Positions 34,792 through 43,366 of a DNA stretch of 64,000 nt are shown here, piece by piece. A model generated the notes under the pieces. The model saw only the letters and a list, made by a program, of their open reading frames with translations. It was not told where the DNA came from and searched no databases. The DNA is taken from contig WQZD01000017.1 in assembly GCA_009780915.1 (NCBI GenBank), positions 1 to 64,000 of the forward strand, in the 5' to 3' direction. Made by a program: the position numbers and the translations under genes. Origin of the DNA: Propionibacteriaceae bacterium (GTDB taxonomy: Bacteria > Actinomycetota > Actinomycetes > Propionibacteriales > Propionibacteriaceae). How positions within the stretch are numbered: the stretch's first letter is position 1; each line of letters opens with the position of its first letter.

Positions 34792-34905
34792 ACGGCCACA
34801 CCCGGACCCATACCGATCAACAGCGTCGCGCCCCACGTGCCGTGACCGCCCACAGCACCCCAGCTTGGGCCGACTCCGCTGAAAGCCACCGACGGCTGCC
34901 GTTCG

Positions 34906-36171
34906 TCATGGCTTGAGCACGCCGATCGGCACCACGTAGACGCCATCAGACCGACGGACCGTCAGCCCGCTGCCCGTGATCACGGCCAGAAAGGCTGGCT
35001 GACCAACCACACGGGTGTCGATTTGGCTGACGGCCTTGGCGAGCGAATCCGCCGCCTTGTCGACCGCTCGTGCCCCCAGCTTGATCTCGCAGGCGCCCCA
35101 GGCGCCGTCAGCCAGTTCGATGATCGCGTCGATCTCATGTCCGTTGGAATCGCGGAAGTGGTAGACAGTCCCGCCGATGGCCTGTGCGTACACCCGCAGG
35201 TCTCGTACGACCAAAGCCTCAAACAGAAGCCCCAACGTCTCCACATCGGTCACCAAGCGCTCAGCGCTGGCCCCCAATGCCGCCGCCGCCAAGGACGGGT
35301 CGGCCAAGTGGCGAACCGGGGTCGATCGTAAGGTGGCCCGCGACCGAAGCGCCGTTGACCAGGCCGGCTGGTCTTCCACGACCATCGCTTGTTGCAGCCC
35401 AGCCAGGTAATCAGTCACCGTGGTGCGGGCAACCGACTGGTCCCCACCCTGCCCGACATCAGCCGTCAACGCGCGAACCGAAGCCTCCGATGACTCGGCC
35501 CTGGCCAGTGATCTCAACAGCCGACGCACACGGACGGGGTCACGTCGCCGACCCGTGAACTGGGACAGATCCACCTCCGCCACCGCCCGCAGGTGGCTGG
35601 CCGCGAACATCGCCGCATCGTCCGAACTCAGGGCGACGGTTTCGGGCCAACCACCCCTGACAACCAAGCGCGCCGCATCGGCGACGCCTCTGCCGTCAGG
35701 GGCTGCCGCCACGTCCGCTTGAGCAAACAAGTCACGCAAAGACACCTCGCCCGTCGAATCGCCCGACTCCCAACCCGACATCGGCCGCATCCGCACCCAC
35801 CCGAAACGGCCCGCCCCCGAGTGCATTGTCGCCTCTGGCGTGGGTGTCGCCGATCCGGTCAGAATGAACTGGCCGACCGATTGCCGAGCATCGACCTCGC
35901 GCCGTACGAGATTCCAGAGACTGGGCTCCGACTGCCACTCGTCCAACAGCCGCGGTGTGGCGCCGCGAAGCAGAAGCGTGGGGTCTGTCTCCATTGCCAC
36001 AGGCACTGTTGGGTCGACATCGACATCCAGGCGGCTTGAGGCCGCGTTGGTCGCCGTCCACGTCTTACCGCAGGCGCGCGGCCCCTCAATGACCACTGCG
36101 CCAAGAGCCGCCAGAAGCCGCTGGACTTCGGCGTCAACCACCCGGGGCCTGTACTCACCGCCCATCATCAC
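34906..36171 (-). CDS. AAA-family ATPase with DUF4143 C-terminal domain (copy 2)
   Basis: This 421-aa protein resembles the 10516-11796 protein along its length. It has Walker A GPRACGKTWT at about 30-39, LLDEWQSEPSLW near 76-87, FILTGSATPTPEA, and the C-terminal nuclease-like NGHEIDAIIEL-ACEIKLGARAVDKA. No ribosome site precedes the GTG-ATG-ATG start. A -10-like TATAGT lies just ahead, so a leaderless mRNA is possible. Three 23-bp-spaced direct repeats lie directly upstream. The function of such proteins is unknown. Two diverged copies in 64 kb suggest independent acquisition. Confidence 0.85.
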   Translation of the reverse strand: MMMGGEYRPRVVDAEVQRLLAALGAVVIEGPRACGKTWTATNAASSRLDVDVDPTVPVAMETDPTLLLRGATPRLLDEWQSEPSLWNLVRREVDARQSVGQFILTGSATPTPEATMHSGAGRFGWVRMRPMSGWESGDSTGEVSLRDLFAQADVAAAPDGRGVADAARLVVRGGWPETVALSSDDAAMFAASHLRAVAEVDLSQFTGRRRDPVRVRRLLRSLARAESSEASVRALTADVGQGGDQSVARTTVTDYLAGLQQAMVVEDQPAWSTALRSRATLRSTPVRHLADPSLAAAALGASAERLVTDVETLGLLFEALVVRDLRVYAQAIGGTVYHFRDSNGHEIDAIIELADGAWGACEIKLGARAVDKAADSLAKAVSQIDTRVVGQPAFLAVITGSGLTVRRSDGVYVVPIGVLKP

Positions 36172-36173
36172 AG

Positions 36174-36240
36174 CACAACTATACCAAAACGAGCGTCACA
36201 ACTATGCCAAATATGGACGAGAAACTGAGCCAAAACGAGA
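36174..36240. promoter_or_regulatory. Three direct repeats with 23-bp period upstream of AAA ATPase copy 2
   Basis: CACAACTATACCAAAAC (36174), CACAACTATGCCAAAT (36197) and AGAAACTGAGCCAAAAC (36220) are in register at 23 bp, about two helix turns. They fill the gap between the ATPase start and the stop of the NagD-like gene. They look like iterated operator sites for cooperative binding. The first overlaps a -10-like TATAGT on the minus strand. Confidence 0.55.
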
Positions 36241-36241
36241 A

Positions 36242-37045
36242 TCAGACAGCAGCATCAGGCAGCACATCATCCAAGTGCTCCAACCGATAGACCCCTGAAT
36301 GGGCGTCGGTCAGGTCGCTCACGCGGGTCTCGCCAGTGAAGACGACGGCGGCGTCCATGCCTGCGTCAAGGGCCATCTGGATGTCCGTGCCCAGCCGGTC
36401 GCCGGTCATGAGACACGATCCCGGAGCGACGTCCAGACCTGCCAGGGCGGCCTGGAGGATCCATGGCGACGGTTTGCCCATCGACGCCGCGCACGTCACG
36501 TGGGCACAGGCCTCGATGGCGGCCGTGATCGCGGCCGCGTCCGGCTCGCCGCGGCCGCCGGGGAAGGGGCAGTACGGGTCCGGGTTGGTCTGGATCAGGA
36601 TGGCACGCTTGTGGAACCAGAGCGCGTCGAACGCGATCTGGAGTTTGGCGTACGTGAATCCCCGGTCGTACGACGCGATGACCACGTCGATGCGACTCGG
36701 GTCGTCGCTGAGTGTGAAACCAGCCCGGACGAGGGCGTCGCACAGCGGCGCCTCCGCGATGGGGTACACCACAGCGTCGGGGTGGTGGGTCTTCAGCCAC
36801 CACACCGTGGTGGCGATGGTCGTGGCGATCTCGCCCTCGTCGACCGGGATGCCCATCCGCGTCAGCTTGTCGGCGTACTGCTCCGGGGTCCTGGTCGGGT
36901 TGTTCGACACGAACCGGACGACCTTGCCCGCGTCCCTGACAGCGCGGATGGTCCGCGCCGCCCCCGGGAGCGGGTGGTCGCCGAGATAGACAGTCCCGTC
37001 CAGGTCAAACAAGTACGCTTCGTACCATTTCTCTGGACGGGACAT
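36242..37045 (-). CDS. NagD/PGP-like HAD hydrolase
   Basis: This 267-aa HAD-superfamily type IIA phosphatase has motif I FDLDGTVYLGDHPLPGA, motif II SNNPTRTPEQYA and the motif IV region MTGDRLGTDIQMALDAGM. A C2a cap lies between them (VVIASYDRGFTYAKL). Relatives dephosphorylate nucleotides, sugar phosphates or glycolytic by-products; the substrate cannot be read from sequence. It starts behind GTGAGATT without a strong ribosome site, 15 bases after the erpA stop, so it may be read with erpA. Confidence 0.85.
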   Translation of the reverse strand: MSRPEKWYEAYLFDLDGTVYLGDHPLPGAARTIRAVRDAGKVVRFVSNNPTRTPEQYADKLTRMGIPVDEGEIATTIATTVWWLKTHHPDAVVYPIAEAPLCDALVRAGFTLSDDPSRIDVVIASYDRGFTYAKLQIAFDALWFHKRAILIQTNPDPYCPFPGGRGEPDAAAITAAIEACAHVTCAASMGKPSPWILQAALAGLDVAPGSCLMTGDRLGTDIQMALDAGMDAAVVFTGETRVSDLTDAHSGVYRLEHLDDVLPDAAV

Positions 37046-37060
37046 AATCTCACACTCGGA

Positions 37061-37408
37061 TCAGCAACCGTTGAAGGAATCCCCGCAGGAGCAGGAGTTG
37101 GTCGCGTTGGGGTTGTCGATGACGAAACCCTGCTTGGCGATCGTGTCTTCGAAGTGGATGGTGGCGCCACCGAGGTACGGGACGCTCTGTTCGTCGACGA
37201 CGACCTTGACGTCGCCGAACTCGATCACCTGGTCGCCTTCGTAGCTTTGGTCGTCGAAGAACAACTGGTACCGCATCCCGGCGCAGCCACCCGGCTGCAC
37301 GGCCACGCGCAAGGCCAAATCTTCGGTCTCGCTCGCCAGCAGGAGCTTGATCTTCTCGAGGGCGGCTTCGGTCAGGTTCAGGTGCGATTCCACAGCAATT
37401 TCAGTCAT
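37061..37408 (-). CDS. erpA: ErpA/HesB-type iron-sulfur cluster insertion protein
   Basis: The ATG at 37408 gives MTEIAVESHLNLTEAAL, 115 aa. An ATG two codons upstream (37414) is equally possible, and there is no clear ribosome site. The A-type carrier ligands are Cys in PGGCAGMRYQLFF and the C-terminal C-x-C in NSCSCGDSF, followed by a further Cys. It carries Fe-S clusters to apo-proteins. Candidates in this window include IlvD and the possible Fe-S regulator next to nrfH. Confidence 0.93.
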   Translation of the reverse strand: MTEIAVESHLNLTEAALEKIKLLLASETEDLALRVAVQPGGCAGMRYQLFFDDQSYEGDQVIEFGDVKVVVDEQSVPYLGGATIHFEDTIAKQGFVIDNPNATNSCSCGDSFNGC

Positions 37409-37418
37409 GGCCATCATT

Positions 37419-37874
37419 CTACTGGACGGTCCCCACCCGCACCGCAGACGAACCGCCATTGCCCGTCCATGTCTGGACGATCCGGCGCACATCGTCAGCG
37501 GCAGCCACGCCGTACCCCGCCTCGACGCCCACACTGCGCAACTCTCGCGTCGATATCTGGCACGTCCCAGCGACGACGATCACGGGCACGGCCCGTGCTT
37601 CCGCCCAGCTCGACACCTGGCGTAGACCAGGCCCGCCGGCGTCGGCGAAAGACACCTCGTCGGCGACGACCACGACGAGGTCCTTGCCGGTGACGGCGCT
37701 GGCGCCTCGCCGCAGCACGGTCGAGTCGACCGTGCCCGACTGCGCGCCCATGACAGCGGCCCTCATGTCGAGGGAGTCCACCGCGCACCCGCCGTCGCGG
37801 AACCCCTGTTCCACTGCGAGGACGAGATCGTCGCCTTCCGGCGCGCGCACGGCCGCCACCACCAGGATCTGCAT
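37419..37874 (-). CDS. Solo glycerate-kinase-like C-terminal domain protein
   Basis: This 151-aa protein (ATG at 37874) resembles the second domain of GlxK-type glycerate kinases. It has AVTGKDLVVVVADEVSF-AGGPGLRQVSSWAEARAVPVIVVAGTC, STRELRSVGVEAGYGVA and a VRRIV-like ending. The enzyme's first domain and the usual GEG-x-x-D motif are absent (VADEVSF instead), so kinase activity is unlikely. It lies just upstream of erpA, with 10 bases between. Confidence 0.55.
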   Translation of the reverse strand: MQILVVAAVRAPEGDDLVLAVEQGFRDGGCAVDSLDMRAAVMGAQSGTVDSTVLRRGASAVTGKDLVVVVADEVSFADAGGPGLRQVSSWAEARAVPVIVVAGTCQISTRELRSVGVEAGYGVAAADDVRRIVQTWTGNGGSSAVRVGTVQ

Positions 37875-38026
37875 GGCCACAGCCTACCGGCCCGACCTCG
37901 CCCATGGGCCCGCCACAGCCGCACACGTTGCCTGGTGGGCTACACTTGTCAGGAACCCATAGTCGGGTCAAGCACCTTCAGATCGAAGACAAGTGGGGTT
38001 CAGCCCTGCGCAGAAAGTAGGAAGAC

Positions 38027-38647
38027 GTGGGACTCTTCAAGCCCTATGACCGTACGACGTCGGCCAGCGAGCAGAAGGCGACGACAAGCGGCTCCGCCGC
38101 GTCCTCGACTGCGTCCACGGCGAAGACCACGGCGAAGAAGTCCATCCCCACCCCCTCGCGCAAGCAGGCCGAGCAGGCCCGCCGCGACCGCATGCAGCCC
38201 GTCCTGACGCGCAAGCAGTCGAAGATGAAGGAGCGCGAGGCGCGCTACAGGTCCCGCGACGAGTCGATGGCCAAAGCCAACGCCCTGCCTCACAACACCA
38301 TGATCCGCGACTGGGTCGACGGGCGATGGAACATCGCCGAGTTCGTCCTGCCCCTGATGCTCGTGGTCTTCGCCACCACCATCATCGGCGCCTATTTCAT
38401 GCCGGTGCTGACGTACGTGGCCTCCTACGTGATTTGGGGCGTCTTCGGCATCCTCGTCCTCGACGTCCTCCTGATGTGGATCGGGCTGCGCAAGCAACTG
38501 CGGACCCACTTCCCGGATGAGCCCCTGAAGGGCAAGCTGAGCTATGCCCTGTCCCGTTCGATGATGATGCGCCGCTCCCGCCAGCCGGCCCCCCGGGTCA
38601 AGAGGGGGACGAAGTTCGCCTGGCCCTATCACCAAGACGTCCGATGA
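38027..38647 (+). CDS. DUF3043 membrane protein
   Basis: This 206-aa protein starts with GTG at 38027 behind GTAGGAAGACG. A low-complexity Ser/Thr/Lys stretch (about 10-45) and a basic helix (RKQAEQARRDRMQPVL, TRKQSKMKEREARYRSRDESMAKAN in part) lead to two membrane helices at about 105-150 (FVLPLMLVVFATTIIGAYFM, YVIWGVFGILVLDVLLMWIGL in part). It matches the DUF3043 family, which is restricted to Actinobacteria; its function is unknown. Its stop overlaps the next ATG (ATGA). Confidence 0.85.
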   Translation: MGLFKPYDRTTSASEQKATTSGSAASSTASTAKTTAKKSIPTPSRKQAEQARRDRMQPVLTRKQSKMKEREARYRSRDESMAKANALPHNTMIRDWVDGRWNIAEFVLPLMLVVFATTIIGAYFMPVLTYVASYVIWGVFGILVLDVLLMWIGLRKQLRTHFPDEPLKGKLSYALSRSMMMRRSRQPAPRVKRGTKFAWPYHQDVR

Positions 38648-38847
38648 CCTGGACCTGGGCCGTCACGTCGCCACTGACCGACACGGACCTCGCCGCCGAC
38701 CTGGCCGCCGGGTGGGACAGTCGCGAGCACGCCGAAGAGTGGATGCGGTCGGCTTTCGCCGATCTGCTGGACGACGGCGCCGACCAGGTCACCCTCATGC
38801 GAGACGGCGTCGAGGTGTACACCATGGACTTGGGGCCACAGGCCTGA
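38644..38847 (+). CDS. Small acidic protein, 67 aa
   Basis: This ATG-started frame overlaps the DUF3043 stop and encodes an acidic 67-aa protein (TWTWAVTSPLTDTDLA, EHAEEWMRSAFADLLDDGADQVTLMRDGVEVYTMDL). The beta-strand ending VTLMRDG-EVYTMDL and the helical DLLDDGA part look like a folded small domain. The protein-like sequence and the coupled start support coding. I do not recognise the family. Confidence 0.65.
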   Translation: MTWTWAVTSPLTDTDLAADLAAGWDSREHAEEWMRSAFADLLDDGADQVTLMRDGVEVYTMDLGPQA

Positions 38848-38862
38848 CACCCGCCAGGCGTG

Positions 38863-39621
38863 TCACAGCGGCGCCGTGCAGCACACCACGACCGTGAGCA
38901 GGATGCTCAGGCAGATCTCCCCCACCCCGATCCACAGCGGCTTGGCCCGCGGCCACGCCCGTGGGACGACAGCAGCCCGCGCCACGGCGACCACGGCGAA
39001 GAGGGCGACCCAGGCGTCGACCAGCAGGGCCGGCACGATCAGCATGGCGTGGTACGCCACCGACGCGACCCACCACCCGGTCTGCCCGCGCCGACGGATC
39101 ATGGTTTTGACGTACAGGATCGTGCCCCAGAAGTACCCCGCGTACACGGCCGCGACCACCCAGGCCCGAGGCTGGCACACCGCCGACCAGACGCTGGCCC
39201 ACCCCATCCCCGTCAGGTGTCGGCAGGTCGCCGTCACGACGGCCATCAGGCAGGAGGCGCCGATCAGGAGCGCGTCGTTGACGACGGTCCTCTCATGGCC
39301 GGTGAGGATCAGGACGAGACTGGCGCCGAGGACCGCCGCCAGCGGGACGCCCCACCACAGCAGGCCCGGACGCCACACCAGGAGCGCCGCCACACACGCC
39401 ACGCACACCACGGCGTACACGATCGTGGGCACGACATACCGCTCGTGACGTCGGGGCCTCAGCCATCCCCGCACGGCCATGAAGGCCAGGTACGCCGACA
39501 CCCATGCCACGAGGATCCCCGCCTGCGGCCAGCTGAATCCTGCCAGGATCCCGCCGGCGAGAGCGGGGGCGATCATCATCGCCCAAACGCCGTGTTGGCG
39601 AGGGATCCACGCCTGGGTCAT
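38863..39621 (-). CDS. YwiC-like multi-pass membrane protein
   Basis: The ATG at 39621 overlaps the stop of the upstream regulator gene, giving 252 aa with about eight membrane helices. The N-terminal motif WIPRQHGVWAMMIAPALAGG is characteristic of YwiC-like proteins, which in Bacillus sit near nitrate respiration and fnr genes. The role is unknown. Co-transcription with a metal-cluster regulator, opposite nrfHA, fits a link to anaerobic nitrogen respiration. Confidence 0.8.
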   Translation of the reverse strand: MTQAWIPRQHGVWAMMIAPALAGGILAGFSWPQAGILVAWVSAYLAFMAVRGWLRPRRHERYVVPTIVYAVVCVACVAALLVWRPGLLWWGVPLAAVLGASLVLILTGHERTVVNDALLIGASCLMAVVTATCRHLTGMGWASVWSAVCQPRAWVVAAVYAGYFWGTILYVKTMIRRRGQTGWWVASVAYHAMLIVPALLVDAWVALFAVVAVARAAVVPRAWPRAKPLWIGVGEICLSILLTVVVCCTAPL

Positions 39622-40364
39622 GCGGGATAGGGAGGCTTCTGGCGTATCTCCAAGGGGACCCTCGGCATGCGCGCGGTGGTCCTCGCCAATTCGCCGTCGC
39701 ACTTGTGACCAGCGTCGAGGACCTTCAGATGGACCAACCTCGTCGCCGACCCCATCTCCTCCAGGGACCCGTTGATCATGCCCGCATGGAGTTGACACAT
39801 GACCTGGGCGTACCGCCTCGTCGACTCCATGAAAGGACAATTATGCAAGACGAGCCTGCGCGGGCTCTCCTCCACGATCTCGGGAGCGAACCACAGGGCG
39901 TCCAACTTGTCCGCCAACCGCTCGATGACCTCGGTCTCGTCGACAGGTTCTTGTGAGTCCTTGCGCGCGACGACATGGCGACCCCATTCGACGCCCACCT
40001 GGTACATCCACTCCCCCGCGTCGCCATTGTTCGACGCCACTGCCGTCGCCATGATCTCGGCCAGCAATCGATATCCCTGGGCCCGCTCGTGGGTCTGGTT
40101 CGGCAAGGTCCCCATGTACGCCACCCTGGGTCGCCCCGGCGTCGTACGGCTCTGGGCCTCGCGTGTGGCCAGGCCGGAGTCCACGAGTGATTCCAAATGG
40201 AAGCGAGCCGCGTTCGGCGGAAGGCCGACTCTCTTCGCGATCTGCTCGACTGTCAGGGGTTCTTTCGTGTCGCGCAGCAACCTGATGATGTGCGTGCGGC
40301 GACCTCCATGGTCCCCTCGACCTGTCGTGCCATCAAATACTGGGTGGTCAACTTGTACTGCCAC
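39618..40364 (-). CDS. Winged-helix regulator with Cys/His metal-cluster pattern, divergent from nrf
   Basis: The GTG at 40364 (AAGGGGG ahead) gives 248 aa. A winged-helix domain lies at about 22-80 (HIIRLLRDTKEPLTVEQIAKRVGLPPNAARFHLESL in part; wing R-TTPGRPRVAY). The C-terminal domain carries Cys176 (HNCPF), Cys190 and His193 (CQLHAGM) and Cys222 (HKCDG), the spacing seen in SufR-like regulators and related ArsR-type proteins that bind Fe-S clusters. It is transcribed away from nrfHA and overlaps the YwiC-like gene. I infer that it senses redox state, O2 or NO and controls the nrf operon. Confidence 0.8.
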   Translation of the reverse strand: MAVQVDHPVFDGTTGRGDHGGRRTHIIRLLRDTKEPLTVEQIAKRVGLPPNAARFHLESLVDSGLATREAQSRTTPGRPRVAYMGTLPNQTHERAQGYRLLAEIMATAVASNNGDAGEWMYQVGVEWGRHVVARKDSQEPVDETEVIERLADKLDALWFAPEIVEESPRRLVLHNCPFMESTRRYAQVMCQLHAGMINGSLEEMGSATRLVHLKVLDAGHKCDGELARTTARMPRVPLEIRQKPPYPA

Positions 40365-40640
40365 CTCAACCCCCTTATTGGTCGGAACCTTATTTACAAC
40401 TATATATGTCGGAACTACTATGGGAAAATCCCACACCTTCCCTATTGACCCTCGTGCATCTGCCCACCATCTGCATGCTATCTGCTGAAATATATTATCC
40501 AGCCTTCCCATAACACCTTGTCAACTACGAGTCATTGTAGCACCCGCAATGTTTTCCTGCATTAATATCAGTTTGATGGACCTCTAGTTTCAACTCATGC
40601 TAGTTTTATTACACCTGTAACACATTGAAAGGTGTGAGTC
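40365..40640. promoter_or_regulatory. AT-rich divergent control region of the nrf operon
   Basis: This 276-bp region is much more AT-rich than its surroundings. It holds two copies of GTCGGAAC (40381 and 40408, 27 bp apart), an inverted repeat TGGGA-aaa-TCCCA (40421-40433), and weak promoter-like TTGATG (40573)/CATGCT with 17-bp spacing. ACACCT at 40611-40616 can pair with AGGTGT at 40630-40635, which covers the AAAGGTG ribosome site of nrfH and could limit translation. No clear FNR box was found. Confidence 0.5.
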
Positions 40641-41120
40641 ATGGCAACCGCAAAGAAGCCCATGCCACGGCTACGTCGCGTGTTCACGATAGTGGCCGCC
40701 GCGTTATGTGGCTGCGCCTTGGGAGCAGGGATCTTCGGATTCGGTTATTCTGAATTACCCTCCTACCTGGGTTCTGCGCCTGAGACATGCGCTAACTGCC
40801 ATGTCATGCAGGAGTACTACGATGCTTGGTCACGGGGCCCTCATCACAACGTCGCCACCTGCGACGATTGCCATCTTCCCCATGGAAACGTTATCCAACA
40901 GTATTCCGCCCAACTCTCGGACGGAATGCTCCACAGTTACAAATTCACCACAGGTGATTATCCGACAAACATTGTCATACGCCAATCCAGTCTCGACATC
41001 GTCAACCAGTCCTGCCTGACTTGCCACGACAATATGACCGCCCAGATTCGCGCAAGCATGACTGCCGACGGCGACAGTGTCACGTGCTCGCGATGCCATT
41101 CACATATCGGACATGATTAG
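40641..41120 (+). CDS. nrfH: Cytochrome c nitrite reductase small subunit NrfH
   Basis: This 159-aa NapC/NirT-family quinol dehydrogenase is anchored by one N-terminal membrane helix (about 14-35). Four CXXCH haem motifs lie at 50-54 (CANCH), 74-78 (CDDCH), 125-129 (CLTCH) and 149-153 (CSRCH). It passes electrons from menaquinol to NrfA on the outer face of the membrane. AAAGGTG lies nine bases before the ATG. It is the first gene of the nrf-ccs operon. Confidence 0.96.
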   Translation: MATAKKPMPRLRRVFTIVAAALCGCALGAGIFGFGYSELPSYLGSAPETCANCHVMQEYYDAWSRGPHHNVATCDDCHLPHGNVIQQYSAQLSDGMLHSYKFTTGDYPTNIVIRQSSLDIVNQSCLTCHDNMTAQIRASMTADGDSVTCSRCHSHIGHD

Positions 41121-41129
41121 GAGTTCGAC

Positions 41130-42650
41130 ATGACTGACCAAACCAACGTCAAGACACGCAAGGGCGTCCCGATCTGGGGGCTCGTGCTGATTGTCATCGC
41201 CGCCGCAGGAATCACCTTCCTCATCACGGCACTCGTCGCCAACATCGGGGAGAAGAAAGGAGAAGGAACCACACCGTTCACACAGGTCGTCCAACTGACA
41301 GCGGACAACTGGTACGATCCGGCCACGTGGGGGCAGAACTACCCCAATGAGTACGACGGCTGGCTGGCCACGGCGAACTTCACGCCCACGGCCCATGACG
41401 CCGCGCTCGTGCCCGTGACCCAAGACATGAAGGATCACGTGGGCGCGGTCATCCCGATCTCGGATCCTCGTACGTCCACGACCCCGTCGAAGCTGACGGA
41501 AGATCCTCGTCTGAAGACGTTGTGGAACGGGTACGCCTTCGCTCTCGACTATCGCCATCTCCGCGGACACCAATGGATGTTGACCGATCAACATTACACA
41601 TTACGTATCCTCGACAAACCCCAGCCGGGCGCGTGCTTGAACTGCCACGCCTCCCTGGTGGGCGTCTATGACCAATTGGGCAACGGGGACGCCATGGCCG
41701 GCTTCGCCGCCATGAACAAGATGACGTACGCCGACGCCGAAGCCTTGGTCAACACCGACGTCGCGGGCGGCGGCTCCATCGGCTGCATCGACTGCCACGA
41801 TCCGTCGACGATGAACCTGCGCATCTCGCGTCCCGCGTTCATCAACGGCATCGCCGCTCTCAAGGCCAGCCAGGGGATCGCCAACTACGACGTCAACAAG
41901 GACGCCACGACCCAAGAGATGCGTTCCTATGTGTGCGCTCAGTGCCACGTCACGTACTACTTCGCGGGCGATGACAAGACCCTCACCTTCCCCTGGGCCG
42001 AGGGTGTCGACATTGACAACATCTACGACTACTACCAGAACGGGCCCAGCGGCCCGATCACGGACTACACCAACGCTCTGACAGGCATGAAGGGCATCAA
42101 GGCCCGCCACCCGGAGTTCGAGGCATGGTCCATGGGCGTGCATGCGGCCAACGGCGTGACCTGCGCTGATTGCCACATGAGCTACCAGCGGGTGGGCGCG
42201 CAGAAGATCTCCAACCACGACATCACCACACCGATGGCGGACATCAACGGAACATGCGGCACCTGCCACCTGGCCTCCGATCAGGTCCTCCAAGACCGTG
42301 TGACGACGATCCAGAACAGGTTCATCGAGTCCCGTGATCGTACCCTCGACGCCGTGACCCAACTGATCACCGCCATCAACGCCGCCCAGAACGACGGCAC
42401 GACGCCTCAGTCCCAGATCGACCTCGCGATGACCTATCACCGCCAGGCCAGCTTCTACATCGACTTCTGCTACTCGGAGAACTCGTACGGCTTCCACGCC
42501 CCCGATTACTTCCAGCGAGTCCTGAACGAAGCTCTGGATCAGGCCCGCATGGGACAGTTGGCCCTCCTCGGGGTCCCACAGTCTGCGTGGACACCCTCCG
42601 ATGTCGCTCAGGCGAATCTGCAGGGGATCAACGAATCGGGACTTAAGTGA
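41130..42650 (+). CDS. nrfA: Ammonia-forming cytochrome c nitrite reductase NrfA, CXXCH type
   Basis: This 506-aa pentahaem enzyme reduces nitrite to ammonium with six electrons. An uncleaved signal anchor lies at about 14-37. Haem motifs are CLNCH 169-173, CIDCH 219-223, CAQCH 269-273, CADCH 345-349 and CGTCH 376-380. The first, catalytic haem is usually bound by CXXCK; here it is CXXCH, as in the Campylobacter-type variant, so a special lyase for CXXCK is not needed. Tyr in the CHVTYYF segment and His in GVHAANG fit the active site. Its stop overlaps the GTG of the next gene. Confidence 0.95.
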   Translation: MTDQTNVKTRKGVPIWGLVLIVIAAAGITFLITALVANIGEKKGEGTTPFTQVVQLTADNWYDPATWGQNYPNEYDGWLATANFTPTAHDAALVPVTQDMKDHVGAVIPISDPRTSTTPSKLTEDPRLKTLWNGYAFALDYRHLRGHQWMLTDQHYTLRILDKPQPGACLNCHASLVGVYDQLGNGDAMAGFAAMNKMTYADAEALVNTDVAGGGSIGCIDCHDPSTMNLRISRPAFINGIAALKASQGIANYDVNKDATTQEMRSYVCAQCHVTYYFAGDDKTLTFPWAEGVDIDNIYDYYQNGPSGPITDYTNALTGMKGIKARHPEFEAWSMGVHAANGVTCADCHMSYQRVGAQKISNHDITTPMADINGTCGTCHLASDQVLQDRVTTIQNRFIESRDRTLDAVTQLITAINAAQNDGTTPQSQIDLAMTYHRQASFYIDFCYSENSYGFHAPDYFQRVLNEALDQARMGQLALLGVPQSAWTPSDVAQANLQGINESGLK

Positions 42651-43255
42651 GTCATACTGACAATGATCTACTGGAGGAGGTAGACGACGACATCGTAACA
42701 TCACGGAGTGCCTCGTCCCGAGGCAAGAAGAAGAGGTCGGGACGAGGTAGGGGATGGGTGGTAGCAGCAGTACTCCTAGGAATGATCCTCGGGGGCTGGA
42801 TGGCAGGAAAGACCACCACCGCAAGCACTTCGGGTAGCACGACACCGTCGCCTACCTCCTCTGACACTCCAACCGTCGATCCAGTGGAACGGCAGGCGGA
42901 GTTGGAAGCACGGATCGCCCAGTATCCCGATGACGCGGACGCGCATCTGGAGCTGGGCACGATCTTCTTCAACGACGAGAACGATCTGGACGGCGCGAAG
43001 AGCGAATGGGAGACCGTCATCCAGATCGATCCGACACTGGCCGAGGCGTGGTACGACCTCGGTTTCTACTACCTCTACCAAGATCCGCCCGACTACACCA
43101 CCGCCCAACAGATGTGGGACAAAGTGGTCGAGTTGGACCCCACCTCTTCACTGGCGCAAACCGTCCAGACCCACCTGAACGGGCTCCTGCCCTCCTCAGA
43201 CCCACCCACCACACCGTCGCAGGTTTCTCCGACTTCCAGCGAAACTGGTCAATAA
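42647..43255 (+). CDS. Membrane-anchored TPR protein of the nrf operon
   Basis: The GTG at 42647 overlaps the nrfA stop, giving 202 aa. A cytoplasmic charged N terminus and one membrane helix at about 36-54 (GWVVAAVLLGMILGGWMAG) are followed by a Ser/Thr/Pro linker. Two TPR-like units follow at about 82-150 (ADAHLELGTIFFNDENDLDGA, AWYDLGFYYLYQDPPDYTTA), then a disordered tail. It resembles the TPR part of CcmH/NrfG-type proteins that present apocytochrome or assist haem attachment. Its position between nrfA and the maturation genes supports that role. Confidence 0.8.
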   Translation: MSHTDNDLLEEVDDDIVTSRSASSRGKKKRSGRGRGWVVAAVLLGMILGGWMAGKTTTASTSGSTTPSPTSSDTPTVDPVERQAELEARIAQYPDDADAHLELGTIFFNDENDLDGAKSEWETVIQIDPTLAEAWYDLGFYYLYQDPPDYTTAQQMWDKVVELDPTSSLAQTVQTHLNGLLPSSDPPTTPSQVSPTSSETGQ

Positions 43256-43366
43256 TGAAGCAACACGTCCACCAGCATGCGGGATACTCATCCGTGCGTG
43301 TGGGTGGACGTGCGGCGTCATGGCTCGTGGCGATGGCGCCACCAGCCGTGAGCGAAGGAGGGGGCC

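Noticed and set aside
36299-37693. 464-aa plus-strand frame across the NagD-like, ErpA and kinase-like genes
   Set aside because: It spans three recognised minus-strand genes and has shadow composition.
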